Assembly: GCA_937921825.1 (NCBI GenBank)
Contig: CAKZVK010000142.1
Location: forward strand, 1-35,365
Reading direction: 5' to 3'
Length of the DNA stretch: 35,365 nucleotides
Origin: an uncultured Saprospiraceae bacterium
GTDB lineage: Bacteria > Bacteroidota > Bacteroidia > Chitinophagales > Saprospiraceae
In this document: positions 1 through 9,119 of the stretch, one piece after another
How the letters are laid out: the number at the start of each line of letters is the position of its first letter
Position numbering within the stretch: the stretch's first letter is position 1
The notes under the pieces: generated by a model
Databases searched by the model: none
Seen by the model: the letters and a program-made list of their open reading frames with translations, nothing else
What the model was told of the DNA's origin: nothing
Position numbers and translations under genes: made by a program

Positions 1-3000
1 GTGGAATTGGCAGATTTTGGGTTAGCGGCTTTAGCAGACAACCACTGTGAGAGACCTAATATCAATGTATGCTTTGCTGATGATTCTTCATATAAGCCTT
101 ATGCACAGTTCTTTGATACTGATCAGTGCAAAGCTCAGGTAAATGCCTACATAGGAAACTTTAACCCTGCTAATCCATTCTCTGGTTTCGTTGGAGACAA
201 TGTAACAGGTAGTGGTAGTGGTGCATGGGAATTACGTTTAAGTTCGGCTCTAGCTGTAACAGATATCGTTGCAGAACTTATTGTCCTTACTAATGAAGGT
301 AATTTAGTGACTCAAGGGGATATCATGCAAAACATGGGCTGTAGCTCAAGTGATATTACAGTAGAGTCAGAAGATGAGATGCTAAGTGATAACTGTGCTG
401 GTGGTAACTGGTCAGTAGTAGAGAGAACATGGACAGCAACAAATAATACTACAGAATTACAAAATTCTTGCTCCCAGATGATTACTTTCTTACCATGGTC
501 ATTAGATGATATCATCTGGCCTAAGAGTAGAGATGGTGTTGAAAGTGATATCGTAGACTGCTCTGAGCTTTTTGATGCACAGTGGAATCTTAATCCAGCT
601 GTAGCAGATGAAGACGGAATACCTACTCCTGCACTTGCTGGAGAACCTAGAGTGCCGTTTGGTGACATGTGTGGTAACTTCCAAGTAACAAGAGAAGATT
701 TAGTATTCGAACTTTGTGGTGAGTACTCTAAGAAAGTAATCAGAAAGTGGGCTATCTTAGACTGGTGTACATCTGAGTACGAAGAATATGATCAAATAAT
801 AAAAATAGAAGATACTAGACCTATCGTAATGACTTGTGCTCCTGATTCTGATGAGGGGATAATAGTTAATGATAGCGAGGGTAATCCTATAGTAGATTCT
901 AACGGAGTGCCTCTACTACACTGGCCAGCAAGTACTGATGGAAATCAATGTGCAGGTACATGGGAAATAGAGCCCCCTCTAGTTATAGATAATGCATGTG
1001 ATGCACATACATTTGACTTTACAGTAGAGTTCTTGATAGCAAATGAAGATGGTGAAGCACCTATAAACGGTGAGTTCGTATCTTTCGATGCTGCGACTGG
1101 TGCTCAAGTAAACGGAGCAGTAAATCCTACTTCTATTTCTAACCTTCCTCTAGGAGTAACTTGGTTAAAGTACTCAGTAGAAGATGAATGTGGAAACACT
1201 GGAGTATGTTTCACTGAGGTAGCTGTTACTGATCAGACTAGACCTACACCTGTATGTATAGAAAATACAGTAGTGGCAATAGGTGATGACGGTTGTGCTT
1301 ACCTTCCTGCAGAGTCTATAGATAATAGCTCATGGGATAATTGTGGAATTGCAGATTATGGAATTAGCAGATCTGCAAACGGTCCTTTTACTGATGTACT
1401 TGATTATTGTTGTGGATGCATGATGGATGATGAAATGGTATATCTCCAAGTTACGGATGCAGCAGGTAATACCAATATTTGTGTAGTAACCGTAGAAGTT
1501 CAGAACAATACGAATCCAAGTGTTTCTGGTGGTCCAGAAAACGAATCTAGAAGTTGTACTGCGGGTGCATATGACCTATTTGCAATATCTGAAGCTGGAA
1601 AAGCAACTTTTAACTTTACTGCTAACTGTCCTAATACAGCTGGATTTACAGTAGTAGCGACGCATAATGGAAATGTTATCCAGAGTGGTGACATGTTTGA
1701 GCCAGGAGAATGTGGTGCAGGAAGTACATCTATCAAGTATGATGTAACTGATGCTTGTGGAGGTGCTGTTGGAGGTTCTTTTAACCAGTCTCTATCATAC
1801 ACTAATGACTTTAGTGGATTTGATGTATTGAGCTGGCCTGTAGACTATACTATTCCTAATTGTGTGGATGGTGTAGAACCTGAAAATCTTCCTGCTAACG
1901 CTGGACAAGATGCGATAAGAACGACTTCTAGTAACTGTGGTAGTGATACTGCGATTTCTTACGATGATCAAATATTCCCTGATGTTGTAGATGCCTGCTA
2001 CAAGATCTTGAGAACGTGGACTGTCATAGATTGGTGTATAGTTAATGCACCAGGAAACACTGTTGATATGGGTAGAAGAACCTATACCCAACTTATCAAA
2101 GTAAATGACTCTACTGCACCTGTTATTACCAACCTGAATGATGTTTTTGGAGATGATCCTAACTGCCAATACGTATTGACAGCTGACGATCTTGATTATG
2201 AAATTACTGATAATTGTACTGCACCAGAAGATGTACAAGTGAGCTTCTTAGTGAACGGCGAACCTACTGGTAACATATTTGGCAACAGCTATAGCAATGG
2301 AGATAGAATTACTATCGAAGTAGCAGATCACTGTGATAATGTAAATACTTTCAGTTTCGGAATATTTACAGCGGATACACAAGCACCGACGCCATACTGT
2401 ACTGCTGAAGTGATAACAACTCCTAATGCGGATGGCATCGCTGAGATATGGGTATCTGACTTTAGTCAAGGTGCTGATGATAACTGTGATACTGACGTTG
2501 ATGATTATTTCATCAATGACTTAGGACAGCAGACTCAGGTATTATCCTACGACTGCGAAGATATTCCTAACGGTGTATCAGAGCTAGTACCAGTAACTGT
2601 ATACTTTGAAGATGATGCTGGGAATATTAATACTTGTGAAGTAAGATTGCTCTTACAAGACAATGATGATGTATGTCCAGATCAGCCAGGTTCTAGAATC
2701 GCGGGTGCGATCCAGACTGCAGATAACAGAATGGTAGAAGATGTGATGGTAGAACTAATGAGAGGCGGAGAATTATCTAACTCTATGATGAGTACTACTA
2801 ATGGTACATATGCCTTTGATCAGGTAACACATGAGCTAGATTATTCTATCATGCCACATAAGGAAGATAGTTACCTTAATGGTGTATCTACGATAGATCT
2901 TGTAATGATACAGAGGCACATATTAGGTCTAGAGAGATTTGATTCTCCTTATGATGTAATGGCAGCTGATACTGATAACAATGGTAGAATTAATGGTGTT

Positions 3001-3927
3001 GACCTTGTAGAACTTAGAAAGTTAATCTTAGGAATAACGACTCAGTTACCGAATGGCCAGCAATCATGGAGAGTGCCTGCGGCAGCACAATCATTTAATG
3101 ATACTGCTTCACCATTCCCATATGATGAGCATATTAATATTGCTAATCACAGTTCTACTATGAACGGACAGGATTTCATAGCAGTAAAGATTGGTGATGT
3201 CAACGGTAGTGCGATAACTTCACTAGATGGTGGAGAAGTAACGACTAGATCAGGACAGTCATTAGAATTACAGATAGCAGACCAGAGTCTAGCAGTAGGT
3301 ACTGCTTTATCAGTACCTGTATATGCAGAGAACATGGATGATATCATAGGTCTACAGACGACGATCAGCTTTAACCCTGCAGCGCTACAGTTTGCTGGAA
3401 TTACTAAAGCAGGTCTAGATGTAACTGAATCTAACCTAGGACTATTAAGTCTTAAAGAAGGATATATTTCTTTGAGTTGGAATAGTACTGAAGGTGTAAC
3501 ACTTGATGCAGATCAAGCTTTATTCGAGATACAGTTTGTAGCAACAGAAGCAGGAAATCTAAGCGAGCAGTTCTACTTGAGCTCAGCATTGACTGGATCT
3601 GAAGCATACACAGATAATATGTCTACTATAGCACTTAACCTGAATGTAAAAGGAGTAAGTGTAAGCGAATTCGTTCTTTATCAAAATATTCCTAACCCGT
3701 TTGCAGATAACACGGAGATAAGATTTAGCCTACCAGCTAGTTCTGATGTAACGTTCACTATCTATGATGTAAATGGTAAGGAGATAATGAAAAGACAGAG
3801 CAGATTCGATGGTGGCAACAATTCTATATTATTAAATAGCAGTGAACTGACTTCTTCTGGAGTACTTTACTACAAGCTGGATTCAGCTTTCGGTACGGCA
3901 TCTAGAAAGATGATTCAGATAAGATAG
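1..3927 (+). CDS. Large secreted Cys/Asp-rich protein with dockerin-like, cohesin-like and T9SS sorting domains (5' truncated by window edge)
   Basis: The frame is open from base 1 and ends at TAG 3925-3927, giving at least 1308 residues; the true start lies upstream of the window. Residues 1 to about 890 are Cys/Asp-rich beta-sandwich-like segments resembling HYR-type repeats, with recurring xDNC, DACxx and VxDxTxP motifs. A carboxypeptidase-regulatory-like segment (about 899-955) leads into a dockerin type I-like pair (about 955-1011). Its two halves are NGVSTIDLVMIQRHILG and a Ca-loop DTDNNGRINGVDLVELRKLI. A DFIAVKIGDVNG motif follows (about 1060), then a cohesin-like sandwich (about 1087-1219). 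The C-terminal type A sorting domain (about 1219-1308) contains YQNIPNPF and ends MIQIR. Inferred role: T9SS-exported surface or matrix protein. A strong terminator follows, so the gene probably ends its transcript. The specific ligand is unknown. Confidence 0.88.
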   Translation: MELADFGLAALADNHCERPNINVCFADDSSYKPYAQFFDTDQCKAQVNAYIGNFNPANPFSGFVGDNVTGSGSGAWELRLSSALAVTDIVAELIVLTNEGNLVTQGDIMQNMGCSSSDITVESEDEMLSDNCAGGNWSVVERTWTATNNTTELQNSCSQMITFLPWSLDDIIWPKSRDGVESDIVDCSELFDAQWNLNPAVADEDGIPTPALAGEPRVPFGDMCGNFQVTREDLVFELCGEYSKKVIRKWAILDWCTSEYEEYDQIIKIEDTRPIVMTCAPDSDEGIIVNDSEGNPIVDSNGVPLLHWPASTDGNQCAGTWEIEPPLVIDNACDAHTFDFTVEFLIANEDGEAPINGEFVSFDAATGAQVNGAVNPTSISNLPLGVTWLKYSVEDECGNTGVCFTEVAVTDQTRPTPVCIENTVVAIGDDGCAYLPAESIDNSSWDNCGIADYGISRSANGPFTDVLDYCCGCMMDDEMVYLQVTDAAGNTNICVVTVEVQNNTNPSVSGGPENESRSCTAGAYDLFAISEAGKATFNFTANCPNTAGFTVVATHNGNVIQSGDMFEPGECGAGSTSIKYDVTDACGGAVGGSFNQSLSYTNDFSGFDVLSWPVDYTIPNCVDGVEPENLPANAGQDAIRTTSSNCGSDTAISYDDQIFPDVVDACYKILRTWTVIDWCIVNAPGNTVDMGRRTYTQLIKVNDSTAPVITNLNDVFGDDPNCQYVLTADDLDYEITDNCTAPEDVQVSFLVNGEPTGNIFGNSYSNGDRITIEVADHCDNVNTFSFGIFTADTQAPTPYCTAEVITTPNADGIAEIWVSDFSQGADDNCDTDVDDYFINDLGQQTQVLSYDCEDIPNGVSELVPVTVYFEDDAGNINTCEVRLLLQDNDDVCPDQPGSRIAGAIQTADNRMVEDVMVELMRGGELSNSMMSTTNGTYAFDQVTHELDYSIMPHKEDSYLNGVSTIDLVMIQRHILGLERFDSPYDVMAADTDNNGRINGVDLVELRKLILGITTQLPNGQQSWRVPAAAQSFNDTASPFPYDEHINIANHSSTMNGQDFIAVKIGDVNGSAITSLDGGEVTTRSGQSLELQIADQSLAVGTALSVPVYAENMDDIIGLQTTISFNPAALQFAGITKAGLDVTESNLGLLSLKEGYISLSWNSTEGVTLDADQALFEIQFVATEAGNLSEQFYLSSALTGSEAYTDNMSTIALNLNVKGVSVSEFVLYQNIPNPFADNTEIRFSLPASSDVTFTIYDVNGKEIMKRQSRFDGGNNSILLNSSELTSSGVLYYKLDSAFGTASRKMIQIR

Positions 3928-3951
3928 AAACTGACGGAAACTTACGTGGAG

Positions 3952-3980
3952 CCGCATCACCTTTTGGTGATGCGGTTTTT
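3952..3980 (+). terminator. Rho-independent terminator after the first secreted-protein gene
   Basis: A perfect 10-bp stem, CCGCATCACC (3952-3961) with GGTGATGCGG (3966-3975), encloses a TTTT loop and is followed by T5 at 3976-3980. It begins 25 bp after the TAG stop. The complement has no T-run on the other side, so it should act mainly on rightward transcription rather than on the convergent gene ending at 4033. Confidence 0.92.
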
Positions 3981-4032
3981 CACGTTTATATATATTCTAG
4001 GATTAGTTGTTCTAATTTACACTAGCCAAGAC

Positions 4033-5592
4033 CTATTTGATAACCAGTAGTTTATCGATATGTAGATTGCGATTTTCTTGATCTAATACCTTCACTAGGT
4101 AGCTCCCCGCACTGAGAAATTGATCTGTTATTCTGACCTCGTCTTTATTTCGTAGTTCAGGAATGTCTTTTCTAGAAATCAATCGTCCCTGGACGTCGAA
4201 GATGGTGACATTAATGGATTCTAAGGTCGCTCCCTCATAGCTCAATATAAATTTGTCCACAGACGGATTAGGATATATGTAAAACCTATAAGTGTTTGAA
4301 GGTAGATCACTCACAGTAGGCCATAAGGCACTTGCTTTAAATTTAATTACGTGTGCATTGTTTTCGATTCGCTGTAGACTTGTGCTTTCATAGCTTGTAA
4401 GATAAGCATTATAGGCTTGATCTAGAAGATTGTAATGCAAGTGATTGCAAGGAATAGAGTCCAACGAAAGAAAGCCTTCTTCACCAAAAGATAAATCCAT
4501 GTCTCCATTTGGAAGAAAGCGATGCATGTAGTAGTTGTTGTATCTAATTGTAGTGTCTGGGGTAACTGTATGTGAAGGGTGAGTGGTTATGCAAATCCCA
4601 TAGCCATCTGGACCGACCATGTATCTGCTTGTGAAGATATGGAGAGAGTCATTTTTTGGATTTCTAAAATTGTCAATTGGGAATTCTAATTCTGTAGTAC
4701 CATTTACGTTAGTCTTCCTAACGTATGAATTGATACTACTATTAACTACATCTATTTTGGTGTAGATTATTATATACTTATCTTTCTCGTCGAAGTAAAT
4801 GTCGTCTATAAAAACATTTTGGTCAATTTTTAGAAAACCATCAATGCCAAAGGATTTATCTAGTTGACCATCAGAAGTGACTTTTGCAAGTTGGCCATCC
4901 CAGCCTGTTGAAAGCAAAATAGAGTTATCTGAAGTTTCGTAGATTGAGCTATACAAACTAATGTTAGAGCTGTCTGGATAGACTTCTGCTGTACCATCTA
5001 TCCCATAGCTAGGGTCTATTTCTCCCGTGCCTAAATACCTCTTTAGTTTTCCATTGTGATGAAGAGTCATGTGGTCCTGCTCGTCGATTACTATAGACCG
5101 ATTTCCGTATAATCCAGCAATGCCTCGAATAGGACTAACTTCGATTGTACTAAGAAGATCGCCCTCTAGTGAATATACACGTGCTGTAGGTTGAGTATCT
5201 CCATTTTCTTGTAAGGCTGAGTAGTTGATCAGTTTGTCTTTTTGCACCCAAGTTATATTGTTGATCGGGTTCAAATATTCTGGCGAAGAACTTGGCTCCC
5301 CGAGTTCGTATAGCCAATTATAATCAAGTTCGCCTGACGGAGATAATCTTTTGAGCTTAAAGGTGTTTTCAGTGCTGTCTTGACTAAAAATATTCCACCA
5401 TAAGTATTCTAAATTGATATACAACCTGTCTTGACTATCAAAGTTCAAATATCGATTCCAAAAGGGATGTCCCTTTGTTTCTAGACTAACTATACCATTA
5501 TTGCCATAGTTCTGATCGAGGTATAGGCTTTGAGCAGATAACGAAAAAGTGAAAGTTGTCACTAGCAATAAAAATAGGTAGAAAGCTTTCAT
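4033..5592 (-). CDS. Delta-60-repeat secreted protein with T9SS type A sorting domain (paralog 1)
   Basis: About 519 residues, with a signal peptide (MKAFYLFLLLVTTF, then a SLSAQS cleavage region). Delta-60 repeats (DUF5122/TIGR02608-like beta-propeller strands) recur: LDQNYGNNGIVSL near residue 28, EIDPSYGIDGT near 190, QLDKSFGIDGF near 243 and DMDLSFGEEGF near 363. The C-terminal about 80 residues are a T9SS type A domain starting at YIYPNPSVDKF and ending LLVIK. An in-frame ATG two codons upstream (5598) is possible. I chose 5592 because it aligns with the MKAYFLF start of the adjacent paralog and both are preceded by similar DNA. The protein is a close relative of the next gene, with which it forms a tandem pair. 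Predicted to be exported to the cell surface; the ligand or reaction is unknown. Confidence 0.88.
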   Translation of the reverse strand: MKAFYLFLLLVTTFTFSLSAQSLYLDQNYGNNGIVSLETKGHPFWNRYLNFDSQDRLYINLEYLWWNIFSQDSTENTFKLKRLSPSGELDYNWLYELGEPSSSPEYLNPINNITWVQKDKLINYSALQENGDTQPTARVYSLEGDLLSTIEVSPIRGIAGLYGNRSIVIDEQDHMTLHHNGKLKRYLGTGEIDPSYGIDGTAEVYPDSSNISLYSSIYETSDNSILLSTGWDGQLAKVTSDGQLDKSFGIDGFLKIDQNVFIDDIYFDEKDKYIIIYTKIDVVNSSINSYVRKTNVNGTTELEFPIDNFRNPKNDSLHIFTSRYMVGPDGYGICITTHPSHTVTPDTTIRYNNYYMHRFLPNGDMDLSFGEEGFLSLDSIPCNHLHYNLLDQAYNAYLTSYESTSLQRIENNAHVIKFKASALWPTVSDLPSNTYRFYIYPNPSVDKFILSYEGATLESINVTIFDVQGRLISRKDIPELRNKDEVRITDQFLSAGSYLVKVLDQENRNLHIDKLLVIK

Positions 5593-5684
5593 GAGCATAG
5601 GATTTTTTACGAACTGATCATCAGGAGGTGGCTCTAATATAATACATGTAAGAGTACTCTCATCATAATCAGTCTGACCAAGAC

Positions 5685-7280
5685 TTATTTTATGATGAGC
5701 ACTTTGTCAGTGTATAAGTTTCGATTTTCTTTGTCTTTAACTTTTATTAAGTATGTGCCAGCGCTTAAAAAGTTATTTCCTAAGGTGATCTCGTCTTTAT
5801 TTCGTAGTTCGGGAATATCTCTCGTAGAAATCAATCGTCCTTGCATATCGAATATAGATACATTGATAGATTCTAGGATAGACCCTTCGTATCTCATTTG
5901 AAATTTATCCACCGACGGATTAGGATATATGTCAAATTTGAAAGTGTTTTCTGGAAGATCGCTTACAGTAGGCCATAAGGCACTTGCTTTGAATTTAATT
6001 ACATGGGCATTGTTTTCGATGTGCTCTAGACTTAGACTGTCATAGGTTACAAAGTAGGCATTGTAATCTTGGTCTAGAAGGTTGTAGTAAAGGTACTTGC
6101 CAGGAATTGAGTCTAAAGAGAGGAAGCCTTCTTCGCCGAACGATAAATCCATTTTCCCATTAGGAAGATAGCGATGCATGTAATAGTTGTATTCTGTAGT
6201 TGTACTGTCTGCACTATTAAGAGTAAAGTAATTGGTGATGCAAGCACTGTAACCATCTGGACCTTCCATGAACCTGCCTATGAAGGTGTGCAGTGAGTCG
6301 TTTTTCGGATTTCTAAAATTGTCAATGGGAAAGTCTAATTCTGTCTGACCATTTAAATCTGTCTTCCTTACATGTGAGGTGTACCTGTTGTTGCTCGTAT
6401 CCAATCTAGAGTAATGAATTTTGTACTTATCTTTTTCTGGAAAATATACCGCGTTTACAAAACCACTATACTGAAAATTGAGAAACCCATCATCGCCAAA
6501 GGCTTTATCCAGTTGGCCATCTTGAGAAACCTTTGCGAGATGACTATTAAAGCTAGTCGAATCAGAATTTAGTGAACCAGTTGAAAATAATATAGAGTTG
6601 TCTGGTGCTTTGTAGATTAGACTTAGCCATATGATGTAAAAGCTGTCTAGATAATTTTCTGCTGTAAAAACTTCGGTAGTGCCATCTATTCCGTAACTCA
6701 AATCTATTTCTCCATTCTCTAAGTACCTGCTAAGGTTACCACTGGTCGGAACGGTGATCCTGTCTTGCTCATCAATTGCTAGATATTGATTGCCTATCAA
6801 TGCAGCAAAACTCTGAATCGGGCTGACTTCGAAGGTATGCAGAAGCTCCCCTTCAAGGGAAAGTATTCTGGTAGTAGGTAACGTATCTCCATTTTCTTGT
6901 ATGCTGGAGTAGTTTATAAGTTTATCCTCTTGCTGCCAAGTAAGATTATTGGTGTAGTAAAAGTAATATGGAGATGCATTGGTGTCTTGTGTTTCATACA
7001 GCCACCTCTCATCCAGGGTACCATCTGGCGTCAAACGATTAAGTTTGAAGATGTTCTCGGAAGAGTCTTGATCCGTATTGCTCCACCATTCATAATCTAA
7101 ACTGAGATACAACCTATTCTCACTATCTAGGCTTACGTGATAATAAAAGAAGGGATATCCCCTTGTCTCTAAGCTGACGATACCTTCATCTCCATAGTTT
7201 TTATCTAGATAACTACTTTGAGCTGATATAGAAACGGAAATAGAGGATAGAAGGAGTATAAACAGGAAATAAGCTTTCAT
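5685..7280 (-). CDS. Delta-60-repeat secreted protein with T9SS type A sorting domain (paralog 2)
   Basis: 531 residues, co-linear with the downstream paralog along its whole length; similarity is strongest in the last 100 residues. The N-terminus MKAYFLFILLLSSISVS is a signal peptide ending near SISAQS. Delta-60-type strands include LDKNYGDEGIVSL, EIDLSYGIDGT, QLDKAFGDDGF and KMDLSFGEEGF. The tail FDIYPNPSVDKF to VLIIK is a T9SS type A sorting domain. The stop TAA is at 5687-5685. The 86 bp before the next gene contain no clear terminator, so the two may be co-transcribed. However, the upstream flanks of the two copies also resemble each other (TCTAATATA block on the + strand, at 5633-5641 and 7320-7328), which suggests each copy kept its own promoter after duplication. 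Function beyond a probable secreted beta-propeller is not known. Confidence 0.88.
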   Translation of the reverse strand: MKAYFLFILLLSSISVSISAQSSYLDKNYGDEGIVSLETRGYPFFYYHVSLDSENRLYLSLDYEWWSNTDQDSSENIFKLNRLTPDGTLDERWLYETQDTNASPYYFYYTNNLTWQQEDKLINYSSIQENGDTLPTTRILSLEGELLHTFEVSPIQSFAALIGNQYLAIDEQDRITVPTSGNLSRYLENGEIDLSYGIDGTTEVFTAENYLDSFYIIWLSLIYKAPDNSILFSTGSLNSDSTSFNSHLAKVSQDGQLDKAFGDDGFLNFQYSGFVNAVYFPEKDKYKIHYSRLDTSNNRYTSHVRKTDLNGQTELDFPIDNFRNPKNDSLHTFIGRFMEGPDGYSACITNYFTLNSADSTTTEYNYYMHRYLPNGKMDLSFGEEGFLSLDSIPGKYLYYNLLDQDYNAYFVTYDSLSLEHIENNAHVIKFKASALWPTVSDLPENTFKFDIYPNPSVDKFQMRYEGSILESINVSIFDMQGRLISTRDIPELRNKDEITLGNNFLSAGTYLIKVKDKENRNLYTDKVLIIK

Positions 7281-7527
7281 AAGTATGAAGTTTATAATGA
7301 TTAGATCTCCTGGAGTTGTGTCTAATATATGACATCAATATGAAGCAACCTAGTCTGTAGCGAAGTATTTATTTGGATAAAATCTAAATAATGCTTGAGC
7401 CCTCGCTACCATTAGGCTTAAACTATCCATATTTAAAAGAGTTATATATTTGCGGTGATTTTCTGAAGGTCTACTAAATGGTAGGTTTTATAAGAAAAAC
7501 TAACAAACCAAGTAACTCGTATACGCT
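7281..7527. promoter_or_regulatory. Divergent intergenic region between the delta-60 pair and nqrA
   Basis: This 247-bp region separates a leftward gene from the rightward nqr operon. It holds a TCTAATATA block (7320-7328) also found upstream of the neighbouring paralog (5633-5641). On the minus strand this reads TATATTAG, one mismatch from the Bacteroidota -7 box, and could be the leftward promoter. The rightward box is listed separately. No ORF or RNA gene is evident. Confidence 0.4.
7445..7452 (+). promoter_or_regulatory. Candidate -7 promoter box for the nqr operon
   Basis: TATATTTG matches the Bacteroidota -7 consensus TAnnTTTG exactly and lies 75 bp upstream of the nqrA ATG. No TTG is seen at the usual 17-23 bp upstream spacing, so the -33 element is missing or degenerate. 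Confidence 0.45.
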
Positions 7528-9069
7528 ATGCTATTAGCAGCTTTACTCATGATTGCAGTAGTTCTGATTCTCGCTTCAGTTCTCTCAGTTTCTGACAATC
7601 TTATCCAAATAGAAGCCAAAAAACAAGGAATAGACACTAGGAAGAACAACCTTAGTATCTTCCCTAATTTCTCAGACCTATTCGGCAAGAAACCTCCAAA
7701 GGCAGCAGATCCCTCTAGATTTCATAACCTCAAAGGCGGCCACAACATCAAATTAGTCGGTGTGGCTGATGGACCAATAGAAAATGGTCATACTTCTAGG
7801 TATGCTTTGAAGCCCACAGATTTTAGAGGAATCGCACCTATTCCAAAGTTGGAAGTAGCAGTGGGAGATTCTGTGAAAGCTGGAGATGTTGTATTCTATG
7901 ACAAGTTGAGTCCTGAGATAAAGCATGTCGCTCCAGTAAGCGGAGAGATAGTAGAAGTGAGAAGAGCTGCTAAAAGAGCTATCTCTCATATCGTCATCTT
8001 AGCTGACAAAGAGCAGCAACATGTACAGCATGACATTATAAATGTAGATACAGCGAGCAAGGAAGACATTATAGCTTATATGAAGGCTGTCGGTGTATGG
8101 CCACTCATGAACCAAAGACCTTTTGATGTCGTGCCTGATCCTGCACAGACGCCAGATAATATTTTCATCTCTACCTTCAGTACAGCTCCTTTAGCACCAG
8201 ATTATAGCGTAATGCTTGATGGCAGAGCCGCTGATTTGCAAGAAGCAGTAGATTGTCTCTCTAGATTGACTTCTGGAAAAGTCTATCTAGGAGTAGATGG
8301 TAGAACTGATGAAGTACATAGTGCTATCGCTAATGTTTCAGGTGCTGAAAAGCATTATTTCAATGGAAAGCATCCAGCTGGAAATGTAGGAGTGCAGATA
8401 CACCACATTGCACCTATCAAGAATACAGGTTGTGTATGGACTATGTCACTAGAGAATGCATTGATTCTAGGAAGACTAATGAATACAGGCGTCTATGATA
8501 CCTCTAAGGTAGTCGCTCTGGCTGGAGCACAGTTTGAGCAACCAAAATTGGTCAAAACCTATGCTGGAGCAAGCCTAAAAGAACTGACACAAGGTAATAT
8601 CAAAGCGGAAGGCACGACGAGACTGATCCAAGGAGATGTACTTGCAGGCCAGACAGCTGTAGAAGATGATTTCTTGAGTTCAGGATCTAATCAAATAACC
8701 TCTATCAAAGAAGGAGATCAATATGAACTCTTTGGTTGGTTATTACCTATTACACCGAGACCATCTATCTCTAAGACGATGCCTGGTTTCCTAATGCCTG
8801 GACATCAGTATGAGGCCGACACCAATACTCATGGTGAAAAGAGAGCCTTCGTAGTGACAGGTCAGTATGAGAAGATGTTACCGATGGATATCTATCCTCA
8901 GCATTTGCTCAAAGCAATAATGGCTGGAGATATAGAAAGAATGGAAGGCTTAGGAATCAATGAGTTATCAGAAGAAGATATCGCTCTAGCAGAATTTTCA
9001 TGTACCTCTAAGATGCCTCTACAGCAGATACTGAGAGAGGGTCTAGATATGATGAGAGAACAAGCATAA
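7528..9069 (+). CDS. nqrA: Na+-translocating NADH-quinone reductase subunit A, with an extra N-terminal membrane helix
   Basis: 513 residues. From about residue 66 (FHNLKGGHNIKLVG) it follows normal NqrA: a barrel-sandwich segment with FRGIAPIPKLEVAVGDSV, then GVWPLMNQRPFD, HHIAPIKNTGCVW, the GAQFEQPKLV region and ITPRPSISKTMPG. That core is about 449 residues, the usual family length. The preceding 65 residues are an addition: a hydrophobic helix (residues 2-21, LLAALLMIAVVLILASVLSV), then a charged linker and LFGKKPPKAADPSR. No ATG, GTG or TTG lies in frame near the core start, so the extension must be translated if the gene is expressed. NqrA is normally a peripheral cytoplasmic subunit of the six-subunit Na+ pump; here it would be membrane-tethered. 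First gene of nqrABCDEF. Confidence 0.95.
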   Translation: MLLAALLMIAVVLILASVLSVSDNLIQIEAKKQGIDTRKNNLSIFPNFSDLFGKKPPKAADPSRFHNLKGGHNIKLVGVADGPIENGHTSRYALKPTDFRGIAPIPKLEVAVGDSVKAGDVVFYDKLSPEIKHVAPVSGEIVEVRRAAKRAISHIVILADKEQQHVQHDIINVDTASKEDIIAYMKAVGVWPLMNQRPFDVVPDPAQTPDNIFISTFSTAPLAPDYSVMLDGRAADLQEAVDCLSRLTSGKVYLGVDGRTDEVHSAIANVSGAEKHYFNGKHPAGNVGVQIHHIAPIKNTGCVWTMSLENALILGRLMNTGVYDTSKVVALAGAQFEQPKLVKTYAGASLKELTQGNIKAEGTTRLIQGDVLAGQTAVEDDFLSSGSNQITSIKEGDQYELFGWLLPITPRPSISKTMPGFLMPGHQYEADTNTHGEKRAFVVTGQYEKMLPMDIYPQHLLKAIMAGDIERMEGLGINELSEEDIALAEFSCTSKMPLQQILREGLDMMREQA

Positions 9070-9089
9070 ATCAATTGATAAAACAAAAT

Positions 9090-9103
9090 GCAGCTTCGGC
9101 TGC
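9090..9103 (+). other. UUCG-tetraloop hairpin between nqrA and nqrB
   Basis: GCAGC-TTCG-GCTGC forms a 5-bp stem closed by the extra-stable C(UUCG)G tetraloop, inside the 50-bp nqrA-nqrB gap. No T-run follows, so it is not a classical terminator. It could be an mRNA stability or processing element. Confidence 0.5.
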
Positions 9104-9119
9104 TCGAACTAATAAATAA

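Noticed and set aside
1795-2469. Minus-strand ORFs of 73-147 codons inside the first gene
   Set aside because: Their composition is Ile/Tyr/Arg/Ser-rich without motifs, and the plus strand carries a clear protein with a T9SS tail.
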